NCBI GenBank assembly: GCA_030429565.1
Contig: JAUIFE010000007.1
Coordinates: 310,001-374,000, forward strand
Source: Holophagae bacterium
Lineage (GTDB): Bacteria > Acidobacteriota > Holophagae > Acanthopleuribacterales > Acanthopleuribacteraceae
Direction: 5' to 3'
Length of the DNA stretch: 64,000 nucleotides
Position numbers and translations under genes: made by a program. The notes beneath the pieces are model-generated. The model did no database searches. It was not told the origin of the DNA and saw only the letters and a program-made list of their open reading frames with translations. This document shows positions 37,872-46,961 of this stretch, one piece after another (position 1 is the stretch's first letter; every line of letters starts with the position of its first letter).

Positions 37872-40307
37872 GTGAAAATTACTACCTTGTTTCTGGTCTT
37901 TTTGAGCTCGCTTTTTCTGGTTGCGGCCGAACCGGTTCAAAAAAAAAGTGAGCCTGCTGTTGCCGGCGTCTTTATGGTGGATAAGTTCATTTGGAATTCC
38001 GCCTACCTTGCCAAGAACTTAGATCAAATGGTTCACGGCGAAGGCTACGCCGGTTACCCCGGACCCCTGCCCAAGTTTTTTTATGCGTTGGGACAGGATG
38101 TCAATCATCCTTCGATTGACTGGGAGCTTTTGCAACGCGTGGAGCGCGAGGCGCCCAATTGGCACGGTATCTGTAACGGCTGGGCGGTTTCCGCGATTAA
38201 GTACGACGAACCGGAACAGCTTGTCATTAACGGTATGAAACTCAACGTGGGTGACCTCAAAGCCATGTTGACCGCGATTCACAAAGACAATGCGGCATTT
38301 TTTGTGGGGGGCCGTGGTAGCGACGGTGTCACGGCGACCGAGTTTCACCAAATCCTGACGGGGACGTTGGCCAAAGGTCAGGCTGTTATCTTTGACGTCG
38401 ACATCTCTGCCGAAGTTTGGAATTATCCGACCGCCGGTGTCACGATTGAGACCGAGATTGACGGGGCCTGGACGAATGTGAATGTTGTGATCCACTTCGC
38501 CAGTCTGACTCCGCTCAACGACACACGCGCCATTGAATTGTTTAACAATATTCCGGTCAGCTATCGTTACCAGACCCAAACACTAAACAATTTCGAATAT
38601 ACCGGTGCTTCGATTCAGAACCACCCCAACCGCGCCTGGGTTCCCAACCAACCTTATTTGCTCGACCGTTGGCTGCTTGATGCGAACCATTACTTTGACC
38701 TCGACATGTACGATGCTTTGTTGGCCGCACCTGGGGTTGGCGAGAAGCGCGACTTGTTTGAGCCCAATGACACGGTTTCCGAAGCGCACCATATTCGCCA
38801 AGAGTTCATTTACGCCAGCTTGTTGGCTGAAGATCGCGATATTTACCGCTTTCCTTTGACCGCCGGCCAGCGGCTTTCTCTCGATTTGGACGTTTATGAC
38901 GGTGGGGCTTTTGATGTCTCTTTGACGGCGCCCTCCGGTCAGGTGATTGTCTCGGATAGCGCGACGACCCATGTTCCCGTGGCTGTCACTGCCGCGGAAA
39001 CGGGCGATTATTTGCTGCAAATTTTCCCTAACGCCGAACGTCCTCGTGAAGCCTTCTACTCGATTAAGTTTCCAGAAGATGCCGGTTCACTTTGGCTGAA
39101 CCCTCATCAACAAGCCGACAACGGTCTTGTTGTTGCGGCTGTTAATACCCGTGACCAGGAAGCCCAAGTCGGCAATCAAACCCTACCCGGCTATGGTTTG
39201 GCCTTGCAGGCCGACAAACCCGCGTTTACCCGCGCGACGGACCGCACGGTTTGGTCGGAATCCTGGCAAGTCGGTGCGGGCATGTACAAAAAGAAGTACC
39301 ACCGCGACCACGTTCTGCGCAGCCGCTATGTCGTTCCGCACATCACCTTCCGCAACGGTTGGAAAACGCGTATCGAGGTGTTGGCTGAGAAGCCAGGGGT
39401 TCCTGTTTATTTGCAGACCTACGACGAGGCCGGTGTTCCTTTGCGTCGCGTTGCCTTGACCATGAGTCCCGCGGGCCGTTTTGAAGGTTATCTCAACCAG
39501 GTGCCTGCATTGAATCTTGGCAATGCCGCGTGGTTTGAAGTGGAAACCCTTTCTGATAACCGGCTCAAGGGCAGTGTCTGTTTTGAAAACCTACGCGGTA
39601 ATTACGTCATGATCGATTTGCAGTCCGCTCCTGCGATCGGTGAGGTCGTGGTCTTTGACCTCAAAGGTGCCGATCAAGGTGGTACTGGTCTGGCTATTGT
39701 GAATACGGCATCACTTGACAACCAAGTTCTTTATGAGGTGCAGGACAAATCCGGTAACAAAATCACCGGCGGTGGCTTTTTCATGGCGCCCGGCGAAAAA
39801 TTACTGGATACGGTTGCCGGCTTGACGGGGGCGACCATTACCGAAGACCTTATGCTGTATGTGCACAGTCAATACCCACTGGATGGTGTCGTCATTCAGT
39901 ATCAAATGGAACCCTACTTTATGTACGGCCACCGTTTGATGCGACGTGATTTAGACAACTTAAACGAAACCTACATCACGCTGCCCCAAGATCGCAGTCT
40001 GTCGACGCTCATGTTTGCCAACATGAATGACGTTCAGATTCAGCCGTTGTTTGAGGCTTATGACGCGCAAGGGAACTTGCAAGGTCGTTTCAACATCAAC
40101 TTGCAAAGGCAACTTCAACCCAACGAAATACGTTTCTTTGACTTAGCGACGCTTTTTGAGAACGGGGTTGGGATTGGTGACCTTGATGCCGTAACCCATC
40201 TACGTGTTCGTTCGGGTCGGCCGTTTATGGCCCTTGAGCTATTAGGCGAACCGGGAACGTCCACTTTCATGGGTGTTCCGCTGGTAACGATTTACGACAA
40301 TCCTTAA
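37872..40307 (+). CDS. large exported protein with transglutaminase-elicitor-like and PPC domains
   Basis: An 811-residue exported protein starting at GTG 37872 after GGAGGAAAACTC, with a signal peptide (TTLFLVFLSSLFLVAA). Residues about 80-190 contain NWHGICNGWAVSAI (Cys101), which resembles the active-site segment of the transglutaminase-elicitor family; the later Gly-Gly-Glu-Trp-type motif of that family is not evident. Residues about 285-385 form a bacterial pre-peptidase C-terminal (PPC) domain: LFEPNDTVSEAHHI ... DRDIYRFPLTAGQRLSLDL. The remaining 400 residues are beta-rich modules with repeated VPHITF/NGW-type strands, similar in style to the protein at 29970. It heads a row of four exported-protein genes in the same direction. 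Enzyme activity is inference. Confidence 0.72.
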   Translation: MKITTLFLVFLSSLFLVAAEPVQKKSEPAVAGVFMVDKFIWNSAYLAKNLDQMVHGEGYAGYPGPLPKFFYALGQDVNHPSIDWELLQRVEREAPNWHGICNGWAVSAIKYDEPEQLVINGMKLNVGDLKAMLTAIHKDNAAFFVGGRGSDGVTATEFHQILTGTLAKGQAVIFDVDISAEVWNYPTAGVTIETEIDGAWTNVNVVIHFASLTPLNDTRAIELFNNIPVSYRYQTQTLNNFEYTGASIQNHPNRAWVPNQPYLLDRWLLDANHYFDLDMYDALLAAPGVGEKRDLFEPNDTVSEAHHIRQEFIYASLLAEDRDIYRFPLTAGQRLSLDLDVYDGGAFDVSLTAPSGQVIVSDSATTHVPVAVTAAETGDYLLQIFPNAERPREAFYSIKFPEDAGSLWLNPHQQADNGLVVAAVNTRDQEAQVGNQTLPGYGLALQADKPAFTRATDRTVWSESWQVGAGMYKKKYHRDHVLRSRYVVPHITFRNGWKTRIEVLAEKPGVPVYLQTYDEAGVPLRRVALTMSPAGRFEGYLNQVPALNLGNAAWFEVETLSDNRLKGSVCFENLRGNYVMIDLQSAPAIGEVVVFDLKGADQGGTGLAIVNTASLDNQVLYEVQDKSGNKITGGGFFMAPGEKLLDTVAGLTGATITEDLMLYVHSQYPLDGVVIQYQMEPYFMYGHRLMRRDLDNLNETYITLPQDRSLSTLMFANMNDVQIQPLFEAYDAQGNLQGRFNINLQRQLQPNEIRFFDLATLFENGVGIGDLDAVTHLRVRSGRPFMALELLGEPGTSTFMGVPLVTIYDNP

Positions 40308-40433
40308 TGCGGGACCTGGATTTTTTGCCGCGATGTTACTTTTGTATGGGATGATCACCAACGGAAATCGTGGTGGTTTCCCATGCAAATGCGGCATGAG
40401 TTGCCGCCTCGGCATGGTCCTTCAGGAGTTAAC

Positions 40434-41213
40434 ATGGTTAAAAATCTCACATTGACATTCTTTTTGGTGCTGTTCGCCTGCTCCGGTGATCCATCGGTAG
40501 CGGAAACCAAGCAAACTGCCTCCGCGTCCAAAACGGAAGCCGCGACAGCGCAAAGCAAACCCAAAGATCGGGTAAGTATTCAAAACGAAAAGGCGATTAA
40601 AGAATCGTTGAACATTACCTTGGTAAACAAGGAAACCGGCGAAACCCGCTTGGCTCGCCCCGATGAAATCGAATTGGATATCAAAGAGGGCGAACGCTTT
40701 ACGTTGTTGCCTTTAAAACCTGAGCGACAAATTCATCTTGAGAAGCTGAAATTGCGTAACGCACAAGGCGAGAAGGTCGAGGTCCCCTTAAACAAGGTGA
40801 CGCTGATTGAGTACTGGAACGAAGATTCCATGGAAACCAACCAGTTTTGGGGCAAGATGCGCGAATTTGAGCGCAAGTATGCCGGTAGTGACGAAATTCA
40901 GCTTTTGTCGATTTACCACAACCCTGTTTACGGTGCGCGTGAAGTGGTTTCCTACGGAAATCAGATCGTCAAGAAATACCAAGCCCCTCAGAACCTCTAC
41001 TTCGATGCTTTGGCGGCTCTCCCCGATGAAATGTACGTCCCCGGTGGGGTTTCGTACTTGCTCATCGATCACCGTCGCCAGATGACGCATGCCGGCCGTG
41101 GTGGTTTTCCCGCCTGCGAACAGGTGTTTGACGCGGTCGACAATGCTTTGCGGTTTCAGCGTGCCATGGATCCTGATAAACAGGTGGCTGTTGAAACGGA
41201 TCCCAATCAGTAA
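40434..41213 (+). CDS. lipoprotein with thioredoxin-like fold lacking CxxC
   Basis: A 259-residue lipoprotein. ATG 40434 follows CAGGAGTT and the signal ends in LFAC (Cys17). A Lys/Thr/Ala-rich linker is followed by a domain (about residues 115-240) with the TlpA-like order VTLIEYWNEDSMETNQFW, a helix, IQLLSIYHNP and a VPGGVSYLLIDHRRQ strand with the cis-proline-like position. The redox cysteines are absent: EYWNEDS stands where WCPPC would be. A non-redox thioredoxin-fold role is inferred. It is followed 18 bases later by the next exported-protein gene. Confidence 0.7.
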   Translation: MVKNLTLTFFLVLFACSGDPSVAETKQTASASKTEAATAQSKPKDRVSIQNEKAIKESLNITLVNKETGETRLARPDEIELDIKEGERFTLLPLKPERQIHLEKLKLRNAQGEKVEVPLNKVTLIEYWNEDSMETNQFWGKMREFERKYAGSDEIQLLSIYHNPVYGAREVVSYGNQIVKKYQAPQNLYFDALAALPDEMYVPGGVSYLLIDHRRQMTHAGRGGFPACEQVFDAVDNALRFQRAMDPDKQVAVETDPNQ

Positions 41214-41231
41214 ACGCAATAGAGGTTTCCT

Positions 41232-41981
41232 TTGAAAAACATGTTTGTTCTCTTATTGATCATGAGCGCGTTTGTGATCGCCCATGAACCTGCCGCTAAG
41301 GCGACGCAAAGCGCCGAACATTCCCAATCGGAAAACGCCAGGACTGAAGCCGGCCCTGTTATGGCGGATCTTTTGTTAAAAGGTCCCAATGCCGAGCGCT
41401 ACAGTAAATTGGCGCAAATGTTTTTTGACGATACGCAACCCTTGCCGGCACGTTTTTTCTACGAAATGGCGCTGAGCTTGGATGGGGAAAATGAGGCGTT
41501 ACAAAAAAGCTATCAGGGCGTGGTTGAATACTTGAGCCACCTCGATCAGCGTTTTATGTATTTTTCTGAGCAAAGCCAAAAAGGCGAAGAGGTGACCCAC
41601 TTTGGCAGCATGGCCGCGATCAAGTTTCACATGGGTTACCGTGCCGAGGGGCTGGACATTTTGCGCGACGCGATTCGTGCCCATGGCGAAGACCAACGGA
41701 TTTTCCCCTTAATCGGTTCCTTCAAGCAGCAGATTTTGGTCGACCGCGAAACCGTGCAAAAACTCAACGTTGAATTAGACCAAGCACTTGCGGAAAAAGC
41801 AGTGACCAAGGCGGCTGATTTGGCGGGGCAAATGTTTTTTGTTACCGGTGGTCACCCCGAAATGCTGGACGTCGTCAAGCGTATCGAAACGCTTGAGGGC
41901 GCAAAGCTTAACACTGAAACGATGGCGATTTTGGAGCAGCTCACCTTGGCCCATCCGCAAGCCGTCGGCAAAGAAGGTTGA
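41232..41981 (+). CDS. exported helical repeat protein, function unknown
   Basis: A 249-residue exported protein starting at TTG 41232 with AGAGG upstream and a signal peptide (MKNMFVLLLIMSAFVIA). The mature part is alpha-helical with TPR-like stretches (ARFFYEMALSLDGENEALQKSY, AEGLDILRDAIRAHGEDQRIF, LADQA-type AVTKAADLAGQMFFVTGGHPE). No family is recognised. It sits between the thioredoxin-like lipoprotein gene and the NTF2-like gene, with only three bases before the latter, so these are one operon. Confidence 0.72.
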   Translation: MKNMFVLLLIMSAFVIAHEPAAKATQSAEHSQSENARTEAGPVMADLLLKGPNAERYSKLAQMFFDDTQPLPARFFYEMALSLDGENEALQKSYQGVVEYLSHLDQRFMYFSEQSQKGEEVTHFGSMAAIKFHMGYRAEGLDILRDAIRAHGEDQRIFPLIGSFKQQILVDRETVQKLNVELDQALAEKAVTKAADLAGQMFFVTGGHPEMLDVVKRIETLEGAKLNTETMAILEQLTLAHPQAVGKEG

Positions 41982-41984
41982 TCT

Positions 41985-42710
41985 ATGCGTTGGTTTGTTT
42001 GTGTGTTTATTTTTTCCTTGGCCCTCCTCGCGCAAGATCCTGCGCCCGCTACCCAGCAGGCGGCGCCTAAAAACGCGCCACAAGCGACGTCTACGCCGGA
42101 TCAAAACGACAAAGCGGCGTTGCTTATGGAAAATATGCCCCAGGTCAAGCCGAGTGCGATGCCCGAGGATATGCCCCAGGGCAAGCCGAGTGCGATGCCC
42201 GAGGTTGTGAAAGTATCGGGGGAAAAAGAAACGATGCCCCTGCAGAAACCCGAAAAGGTGGTTGTTGTTGAAGAGGGTAAAGCTGCCGAGGCGGTCGATG
42301 CCTTGGTTGGGCGTATCAATGACTACTGGCAGGCTTCCTACAATCGGGATTTCGCCAAAACCTACCCGCTTTACATTAAGGCCTACCGTGATCGAGTTGA
42401 ACTGAAAGCCTTTTTGAGCCACCAGCGTGCCGACATTCAAAACTACCAAATTGAGTCCGTCTCTGTTTGGGGTGATTCCTGTGCCTACGTATTGGTGCGC
42501 ATGGCCATGAAAACTGAATTCATGGATTTTAATAAGTTCCCAACCCGTCAGGTTTGGACCTTAGTCGACGGGGAATGGTTTCTTTATGAGAACCCCGGCG
42601 GTAAAGCGCTGTTCCAGCGTAAGTCGCAGCAGATTGAAACGCCGTGCCCTTTGCCCGAAGCGTTGCGACCGAAAGCTAAAAATGCTGAAAAGCAAGCCAA
42701 GAATCTTTAA
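41985..42710 (+). CDS. exported NTF2-like protein with Pro-rich repeat linker
   Basis: A 241-residue exported protein. The signal peptide MRWFVCVFIFSLALLA is followed by a Pro/Ala/Gln-rich linker containing two near-identical copies of MPQxKPSAMPE (from a 36-base tandem DNA repeat), then a domain (about residues 105-215) with the NTF2/SnoaL-like pattern VDALVGRINDYWQASYNRDFAKTY ... RQVWTLVDGEWFLYENP. This fold commonly binds small ligands or cell-wall fragments. It is the last gene of the exported-protein operon and is followed by a terminator. Confidence 0.72.
   Translation: MRWFVCVFIFSLALLAQDPAPATQQAAPKNAPQATSTPDQNDKAALLMENMPQVKPSAMPEDMPQGKPSAMPEVVKVSGEKETMPLQKPEKVVVVEEGKAAEAVDALVGRINDYWQASYNRDFAKTYPLYIKAYRDRVELKAFLSHQRADIQNYQIESVSVWGDSCAYVLVRMAMKTEFMDFNKFPTRQVWTLVDGEWFLYENPGGKALFQRKSQQIETPCPLPEALRPKAKNAEKQAKNL
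42135..42204 (+). repeat. 36-base tandem repeat, about 1.9 copies
   Basis: The unit starting ATGCCCCAGG at 42135 recurs at 42171 with one base changed (GTC to GGC). It encodes the duplicated MPQxKPSAMPE linker segment. Confidence 0.85.
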
Positions 42711-42718
42711 CCTTATCA

Positions 42719-42747
42719 AGGCGTCGTCTCACGGCGCCTTTTCTTTA
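42719..42747 (+). terminator. Rho-independent terminator of exported-protein operon
   Basis: AAGGCGTCG and CGGCGCCTT pair (one G-T pair) around TCTCA and are followed by TTCTTT. Confidence 0.8.
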
Positions 42748-42795
42748 GGTGGCGTGTGATTGGCCGCCGATTTATACGGAACGACGGGGCCGACC

Positions 42796-43242
42796 ATGTC
42801 TTTTTTTGAGCGCGTGCGACTATTTTTTAGCAGTGAAAGCAAAGAAGCAACCTATGAAGATCCTATGTTGTATCGGGTCGTGCTGCTCCTTGAAGTCGCC
42901 ATGTTTGACGATGATTTTGACGACAGTGAGAAGGCGCTTATCGTCCGGTTGCTGGAAAACAAATATCAATTGAGCCGACCTGAAATTGAAGATTTGCTGG
43001 CGTTAGCTGAAGCCAAACGAGCGCAAAGCCACGATATTTTTGCGCACACGAGCAGGATTAATGAGTGGTTGTCTTTGGAAGATCGCGCTGATTTGATGAA
43101 AGAAATTTGGCAAGTGATTTTCGCCGACGATAAATTGACGCCGCAGGAAGATCATTTGGCGCGGCGGTTGCGGACGCTTTTGCGATTGGATCACCAGCAT
43201 TGGGCTCAAGCCAAGTTGGATGCCCGCCAACAGCAGGACTGA
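42796..43242 (+). CDS. TerB-like protein
   Basis: A 148-residue all-helical acidic protein of the TerB/TerB-like tellurite-resistance superfamily. The family pattern is seen in LLEVAMFDDDFDDSEKALIVRLL (first metal-binding-like acidic loop) and LMKEIWQVIFADDKLTPQEDHLARRL (second). ATG 42796 is chosen because the amphipathic family-like part begins there; an in-frame start 12 codons earlier is possible. TerB domains are thought to sit at the inner membrane with TerC-type proteins, and a TerC gene lies elsewhere in the window (1348). The gene is 150 bases upstream of argS. Confidence 0.75.
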   Translation: MSFFERVRLFFSSESKEATYEDPMLYRVVLLLEVAMFDDDFDDSEKALIVRLLENKYQLSRPEIEDLLALAEAKRAQSHDIFAHTSRINEWLSLEDRADLMKEIWQVIFADDKLTPQEDHLARRLRTLLRLDHQHWAQAKLDARQQQD

Positions 43243-43393
43243 ACGCGCGGGGGCCCACGGCGGCTTTACCCTTGGTCTGTTAAAAAGGCTGTGATACGCT
43301 TCCGCATTCGGCAGCCGGCTATGGTCGGATGCCGTCGTGGCGGCGGCTGCCGTGCGTTGAGAACATTTGCCAGGGTGCCAAGGAGAGGTCGGA

Positions 43394-45517
43394 ATGTCTT
43401 ATCAATCACAAATTCAAACGCTCATGCGTCAGGTATTTGTAGCGGACTTGGGGGTAAGTGCCGAGGACTACGATGCGACGGCACCCGGCATTGAAGTGCC
43501 GAAGAAAAAAGAGATGGGCGACTTTGCCTTTGCCTGTTTCAAGTTTGCCAAGGCATTGCGTAAGAGTCCAAACGCGATTGCCACCGACGTGCTGGCCGCC
43601 CTGGAGCCGCACCTTGCGGATTATCCCCATTTCTCGGGTGTGGTTGCCGCCGGCCCCTACATCAACTTTAGTGTGAATCGCGCCGCTCTGGCCGCCGACG
43701 TCATTCCCGGCATTCTTGACGGTTCTTTTTTGGCGCCGCGTGCGCGCAACGGTCAGAAGATGATGATTGAATACTCGCAGCCCAACACGCATAAAGCCTT
43801 CCACGTTGGTCACATGCGCAATGTGGCGCTCGGTGATGCGCTGGCCCGTATTTGTGAATGGCAGGGTTACGCGGTGACGCCGGTCAATTACATCGGCGAT
43901 GAAGGCACGCACATTGCCAAGTGCCTTTGGTACTTTAAGAACCATTTCACCGGTGAAATTCCCGAAACCAACCGTGGTGAGTTTTTGGGCCTCATGTATA
44001 CCGAGGCCACCAATTTGCTCGATCCTAAAACCCTCACTCAGTATCCTGTCGGTCGCGTCTATGCCGCCCAAGTGGTTCGCATTGAGCTTCATCCCTCACG
44101 CGAGGATCAAACCGTCGTTGCCCTGGATTTAGGTGACCGCGAGGTACAGGTTGTCTGTGGTGGTACCGGATTTAGCGTGGGTGACCGTGTTGGTTTTGCC
44201 GGCTCGGGATCGCGAATTGGTGGGCGTTTGGTGCAGCCGACTGAAAAAAGTGGTGTCGCCAGTGAAGGGATGATTTGCAGTGCGAAAGAGTTGGGGATTG
44301 GCGAAGACCACACCCGTATTCACGTCCTGCCTGCCGAAACACCACTTGGCGTTGAACTGATGGAGCACTTCCGCATTGCCGACGCTTTACCTGGTGACCA
44401 AACCGTGCGTGGTACCTTGGACCTTCGCAACCGCGAAGTCGCCCAGGTATTACAGGCCTTAGAAGCCAAGGAGGGTGAAACTTATACCTTCTGGCAGGAG
44501 ACCAAACAATGGTCGATGGACGAGTTTCACGAAATCTACGCGTGGCTGGACGCGCGTTTTGACCACTACTTCTTTGAGTCCGATGTCAGCGAGTCGGGTA
44601 AACAAGCCGTGCTTGATTATTTAGAAAAAGGTGTGTTGGTACGCTCTGAAGGCGCCGTTGGGGCGGACTTGAGTGAATACGGCTTGCCTTTTGCCTTGCT
44701 GCTCAAATCCGACGGAACCGGGTTGTACGCCACCAAGGACATTTCCTTGGCCCAGATCAAATTCGAACAGTTCGGTATCGACAAGTCGGTGTACGTCGTT
44801 GACCATTCGCAAAGTCTTCACTTTCAGCAAGTGTTTCGCGTATTGCAGTTGATGGGCTATGAGAAGGCGCAGGATTGTTTCCACCTTGCCTACGGTTTGG
44901 TGGTTCGCACCGACGGCAAAATGAGTTCGCGTAAAGGCAATGTCTTTTTATTTTCCCAGCTTCGCAGCGCGCTTCACGATCAAATCTGTGACCGCTACCT
45001 CAATCAGTTTAGGGGCCAATGGCCCGAAGAAGAAATTGAGGCGGCCGCGCGCTGGTTGTCCGTCGCGACCATTCGCTACGGTATGCTGAACACCGACAAT
45101 CTCAACCAAATTGTGTTTGACCTCGACACCTGGATTAACAACACCGGCAACACCGGTTCATATTTAATGTATGCCTATGCGCGTACCCGCTCTATCCTGC
45201 GCAAGCTCGGCGCCTTTGATACGAGCCTGGCTGATTGGTCGCTGTTGACCCATGAATCAGAAAAGAATTTATTGAACGGGATGTCCAAATTCCACGAGGT
45301 TTTGGAAAGGGCGGCGGACGAATACAAACCAAACTTGGTATGCACCTATCTTTACAGCCTGACCAAAGACTATTCACGCTTTTTCGCCGAGTGCCCGATT
45401 CTGAAAGCTGAAACCGAGGCACTACAGGCGACACGCGCTCAGCTCAACGACGCCTTTGGCCAACTGTTGGGACAAGGCCTGGCTTTGCTGGGGATTCGCA
45501 CCTTGGATCGCATCTAA
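43394..45517 (+). CDS. argS: arginyl-tRNA synthetase with inserted tRNA-binding OB-fold domain
   Basis: A 707-residue class I synthetase that attaches arginine to tRNA(Arg). ATG 43394 follows AGGAGAGG. The N-terminal additional domain (about residues 1-110) is followed by the HIGH motif HVGHMRNV (His137-His140), the GDEGTHIAK segment and, later, KMSSRKG (Lys509) and a C-terminal anticodon-binding helical domain (ANL-type NTGNTGSYLMYAYAR). The length exceeds the usual 550-590 because about 110 residues (about 217-326) are inserted after the YTEA segment. This insert matches the PheT/EMAP-II tRNA-binding OB fold: YPVGRVYAAQVVRIELHPS, QVVCGG, VASEGMICSAKELG and HVLPAETPLGVELMEH. The reading frame is continuous and all catalytic motifs are present. 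Confidence 0.95.
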   Translation: MSYQSQIQTLMRQVFVADLGVSAEDYDATAPGIEVPKKKEMGDFAFACFKFAKALRKSPNAIATDVLAALEPHLADYPHFSGVVAAGPYINFSVNRAALAADVIPGILDGSFLAPRARNGQKMMIEYSQPNTHKAFHVGHMRNVALGDALARICEWQGYAVTPVNYIGDEGTHIAKCLWYFKNHFTGEIPETNRGEFLGLMYTEATNLLDPKTLTQYPVGRVYAAQVVRIELHPSREDQTVVALDLGDREVQVVCGGTGFSVGDRVGFAGSGSRIGGRLVQPTEKSGVASEGMICSAKELGIGEDHTRIHVLPAETPLGVELMEHFRIADALPGDQTVRGTLDLRNREVAQVLQALEAKEGETYTFWQETKQWSMDEFHEIYAWLDARFDHYFFESDVSESGKQAVLDYLEKGVLVRSEGAVGADLSEYGLPFALLLKSDGTGLYATKDISLAQIKFEQFGIDKSVYVVDHSQSLHFQQVFRVLQLMGYEKAQDCFHLAYGLVVRTDGKMSSRKGNVFLFSQLRSALHDQICDRYLNQFRGQWPEEEIEAAARWLSVATIRYGMLNTDNLNQIVFDLDTWINNTGNTGSYLMYAYARTRSILRKLGAFDTSLADWSLLTHESEKNLLNGMSKFHEVLERAADEYKPNLVCTYLYSLTKDYSRFFAECPILKAETEALQATRAQLNDAFGQLLGQGLALLGIRTLDRI

Positions 45518-45565
45518 CGATTCGCAACATAAATGCGTCCGATATGATTCGGACGCTAAGAGAAT

Positions 45566-45618
45566 GCGGCCCATCGGCCTGTTCCGTTACCAGACGGAAA
45601 CAGCCTGGGCCGCTTTTT
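45566..45618 (+). terminator. Rho-independent terminator of argS
   Basis: GCGGCCCA and TGGGCCGC form the base stem, an imperfect inner stem (GGCCTGTTCCG with CGGAAACAGCC) closes the loop, and TTTTT follows immediately. Confidence 0.75.
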
Positions 45619-46021
45619 CATTTATTAATGGGGTCTTGCGAGGCGGCTTGTTTGATACAACCCCTGGCCGGCAGGCGCGGGGACACCGGTGTTTCAAGGG
45701 GCGGATATCGCGGGCGAGGTGCGGTCCGGCGGTTGGATTTCGCGGAGGGTTGAAGGTGGTTGAGCAGGCTCGCGAAAAAAAGGGCCGGCAGATGGGCGAT
45801 TTTTCAGAGAGGTTTGCCGATTTTTGTCATTGAGGGGGGGGCAAACAAAAATGTGGTGCCGATTTTTGTCCTTTTGCCGTGGGTGGGCTGCTGAGCCGGC
45901 ACGGTGATCTGGCGGCCTTTTGTCGGAGTGGTGATTTATTTAAAGTGTAAGTTGTTGGAAAAAAAGTGTGTTGAGAAAAGTGTGATGATTGGTACGTCGA
46001 ATTTGCGGTCGTAATTGGCAT

Positions 46022-46038
46022 TTGGCCTTGGCATTGCA
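46022..46038 (+). promoter_or_regulatory. sigma-54 promoter of pilin gene
   Basis: TTGGCCTTGGCATTGCA has a perfect TTGC -12 box, TTGGC -24 box and GG-N10-GC spacing, 51 bases upstream of the pilin ATG. Sigma-54 control is usual for type IVa pilin genes. Confidence 0.65.
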
Positions 46039-46088
46039 TCTAAGCAGGCAACAGCGCAAAGCTGATTTTCTTTCAAGGGAGTCTAAGG

Positions 46089-46652
46089 ATGAAAAGAAAA
46101 GGTTTTAGTTTGGTTGAATTGATGGTCGTTGTTGCCATCATCGCTATTTTGACTGCTATCGCATTGCCCATGTACTCTACTTTCCGCCGTCGTGCCTATG
46201 CTCAAAACGCTGTTGGCCCCTGTAACGATGCTCGTAAAGGTTTGACCGCATTTTACCAAGACGCTTCGACCTTCCAGGGTCTGACGATTGGTGCTGCTGC
46301 AGGTGGCCCTCTTAGCGCGATCCACCCTGACGTTGACCCCGCTAACGTAACTTCCACCGGTACTGCGCTTCCTCCTGCACGTGGCCTTACCTGGGTTGTT
46401 TCTTCTGATGGTGTTGCCGGTGATATCTTCGCACGTGCCATCATTGAATTTACCTTTACCGACGCTGCTTGTACCGGCTGCTCCGGCCGCTACTGCTTGC
46501 TTTGTGACCAACCTTCTGGTGTATGTGTTTACGAAATCGACGTTGACACCACCAACGCCGCCACCAACCCGCTCAACAGCATGGATAAAAACCGCGGCTC
46601 TGCTTGTACCGCTGCTAGCGTTGCAGCCGCTCAAGCCATCATTTCCCCGTAA
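46089..46652 (+). CDS. type IV pilin, probable major pilin
   Basis: A 187-residue prepilin. The short basic leader MKRKG is cut before Phe6 by prepilin peptidase; the +5 glutamate is Glu10 (FSLVELMVVVAIIAILTAIA), the start of the N-terminal helix. The globular part carries seven cysteines, including CTGCSGRYCLLC (Cys128, 131, 136, 139), an arrangement unusual for pilins. Codon use is strongly biased to GCT, CGT, GGT and ACC, like the abundant protein at 35492, which suggests high expression. A sigma-54 promoter precedes it and a strong terminator follows. The pilS/pilR-like genes are just downstream. A paralogue is encoded at 52358. Confidence 0.93.
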   Translation: MKRKGFSLVELMVVVAIIAILTAIALPMYSTFRRRAYAQNAVGPCNDARKGLTAFYQDASTFQGLTIGAAAGGPLSAIHPDVDPANVTSTGTALPPARGLTWVVSSDGVAGDIFARAIIEFTFTDAACTGCSGRYCLLCDQPSGVCVYEIDVDTTNAATNPLNSMDKNRGSACTAASVAAAQAIISP

Positions 46653-46674
46653 GCTTTTTCTTATCGCTTAACTT

Positions 46675-46703
46675 AAAAGGGCGCCCTTTTGGGCGCCCTT
46701 TTT
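46675..46703 (+). terminator. Rho-independent terminator of pilin gene
   Basis: AAAAGGGCGCCC and GGGCGCCCTTTT flank a TTTT loop and end in a T run. The symmetry could make it work on both strands. Confidence 0.9.
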
Positions 46704-46961
46704 GGTTTTGTGCCCTGCCTGGCCCTCCTGTTTGCACGAGCCGACTTGATAGGGGGGGGGCTTTTAGCTCGCGGGAGATATGGCCGGCTTCGGGAAGCGA
46801 AGATAAGTGAACCGGACAAGCAAGTGGGTCAATCACATAGGGCCGGGATTGGTGAATTGCCCGCGGCCTAATACCGGGACCAATCTATGAAGGCATGCGT
46901 CGGGTTTGTTGTTCGCTGAATAGGGAAATACAGAACGAAAGGGTCCTCGGGCAACTTTTTG

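Larger units (their letters stand above)
45518..46088. other. intergenic region between argS and pilin gene
   Basis: 571 bases. It holds a small hairpin (GCGTCCGA/TCGGACGC, 45535-45556), the argS terminator at 45566 and the pilin sigma-54 promoter at 46022. The middle part (about 45620-46020) becomes AT-rich towards the pilin gene; open frames there show no recognisable product. Confidence 0.45.

Noticed and set aside
45456-45833. 125-codon open frame after argS
   Set aside because: It begins inside argS, crosses the strong argS terminator and has no recognisable features.
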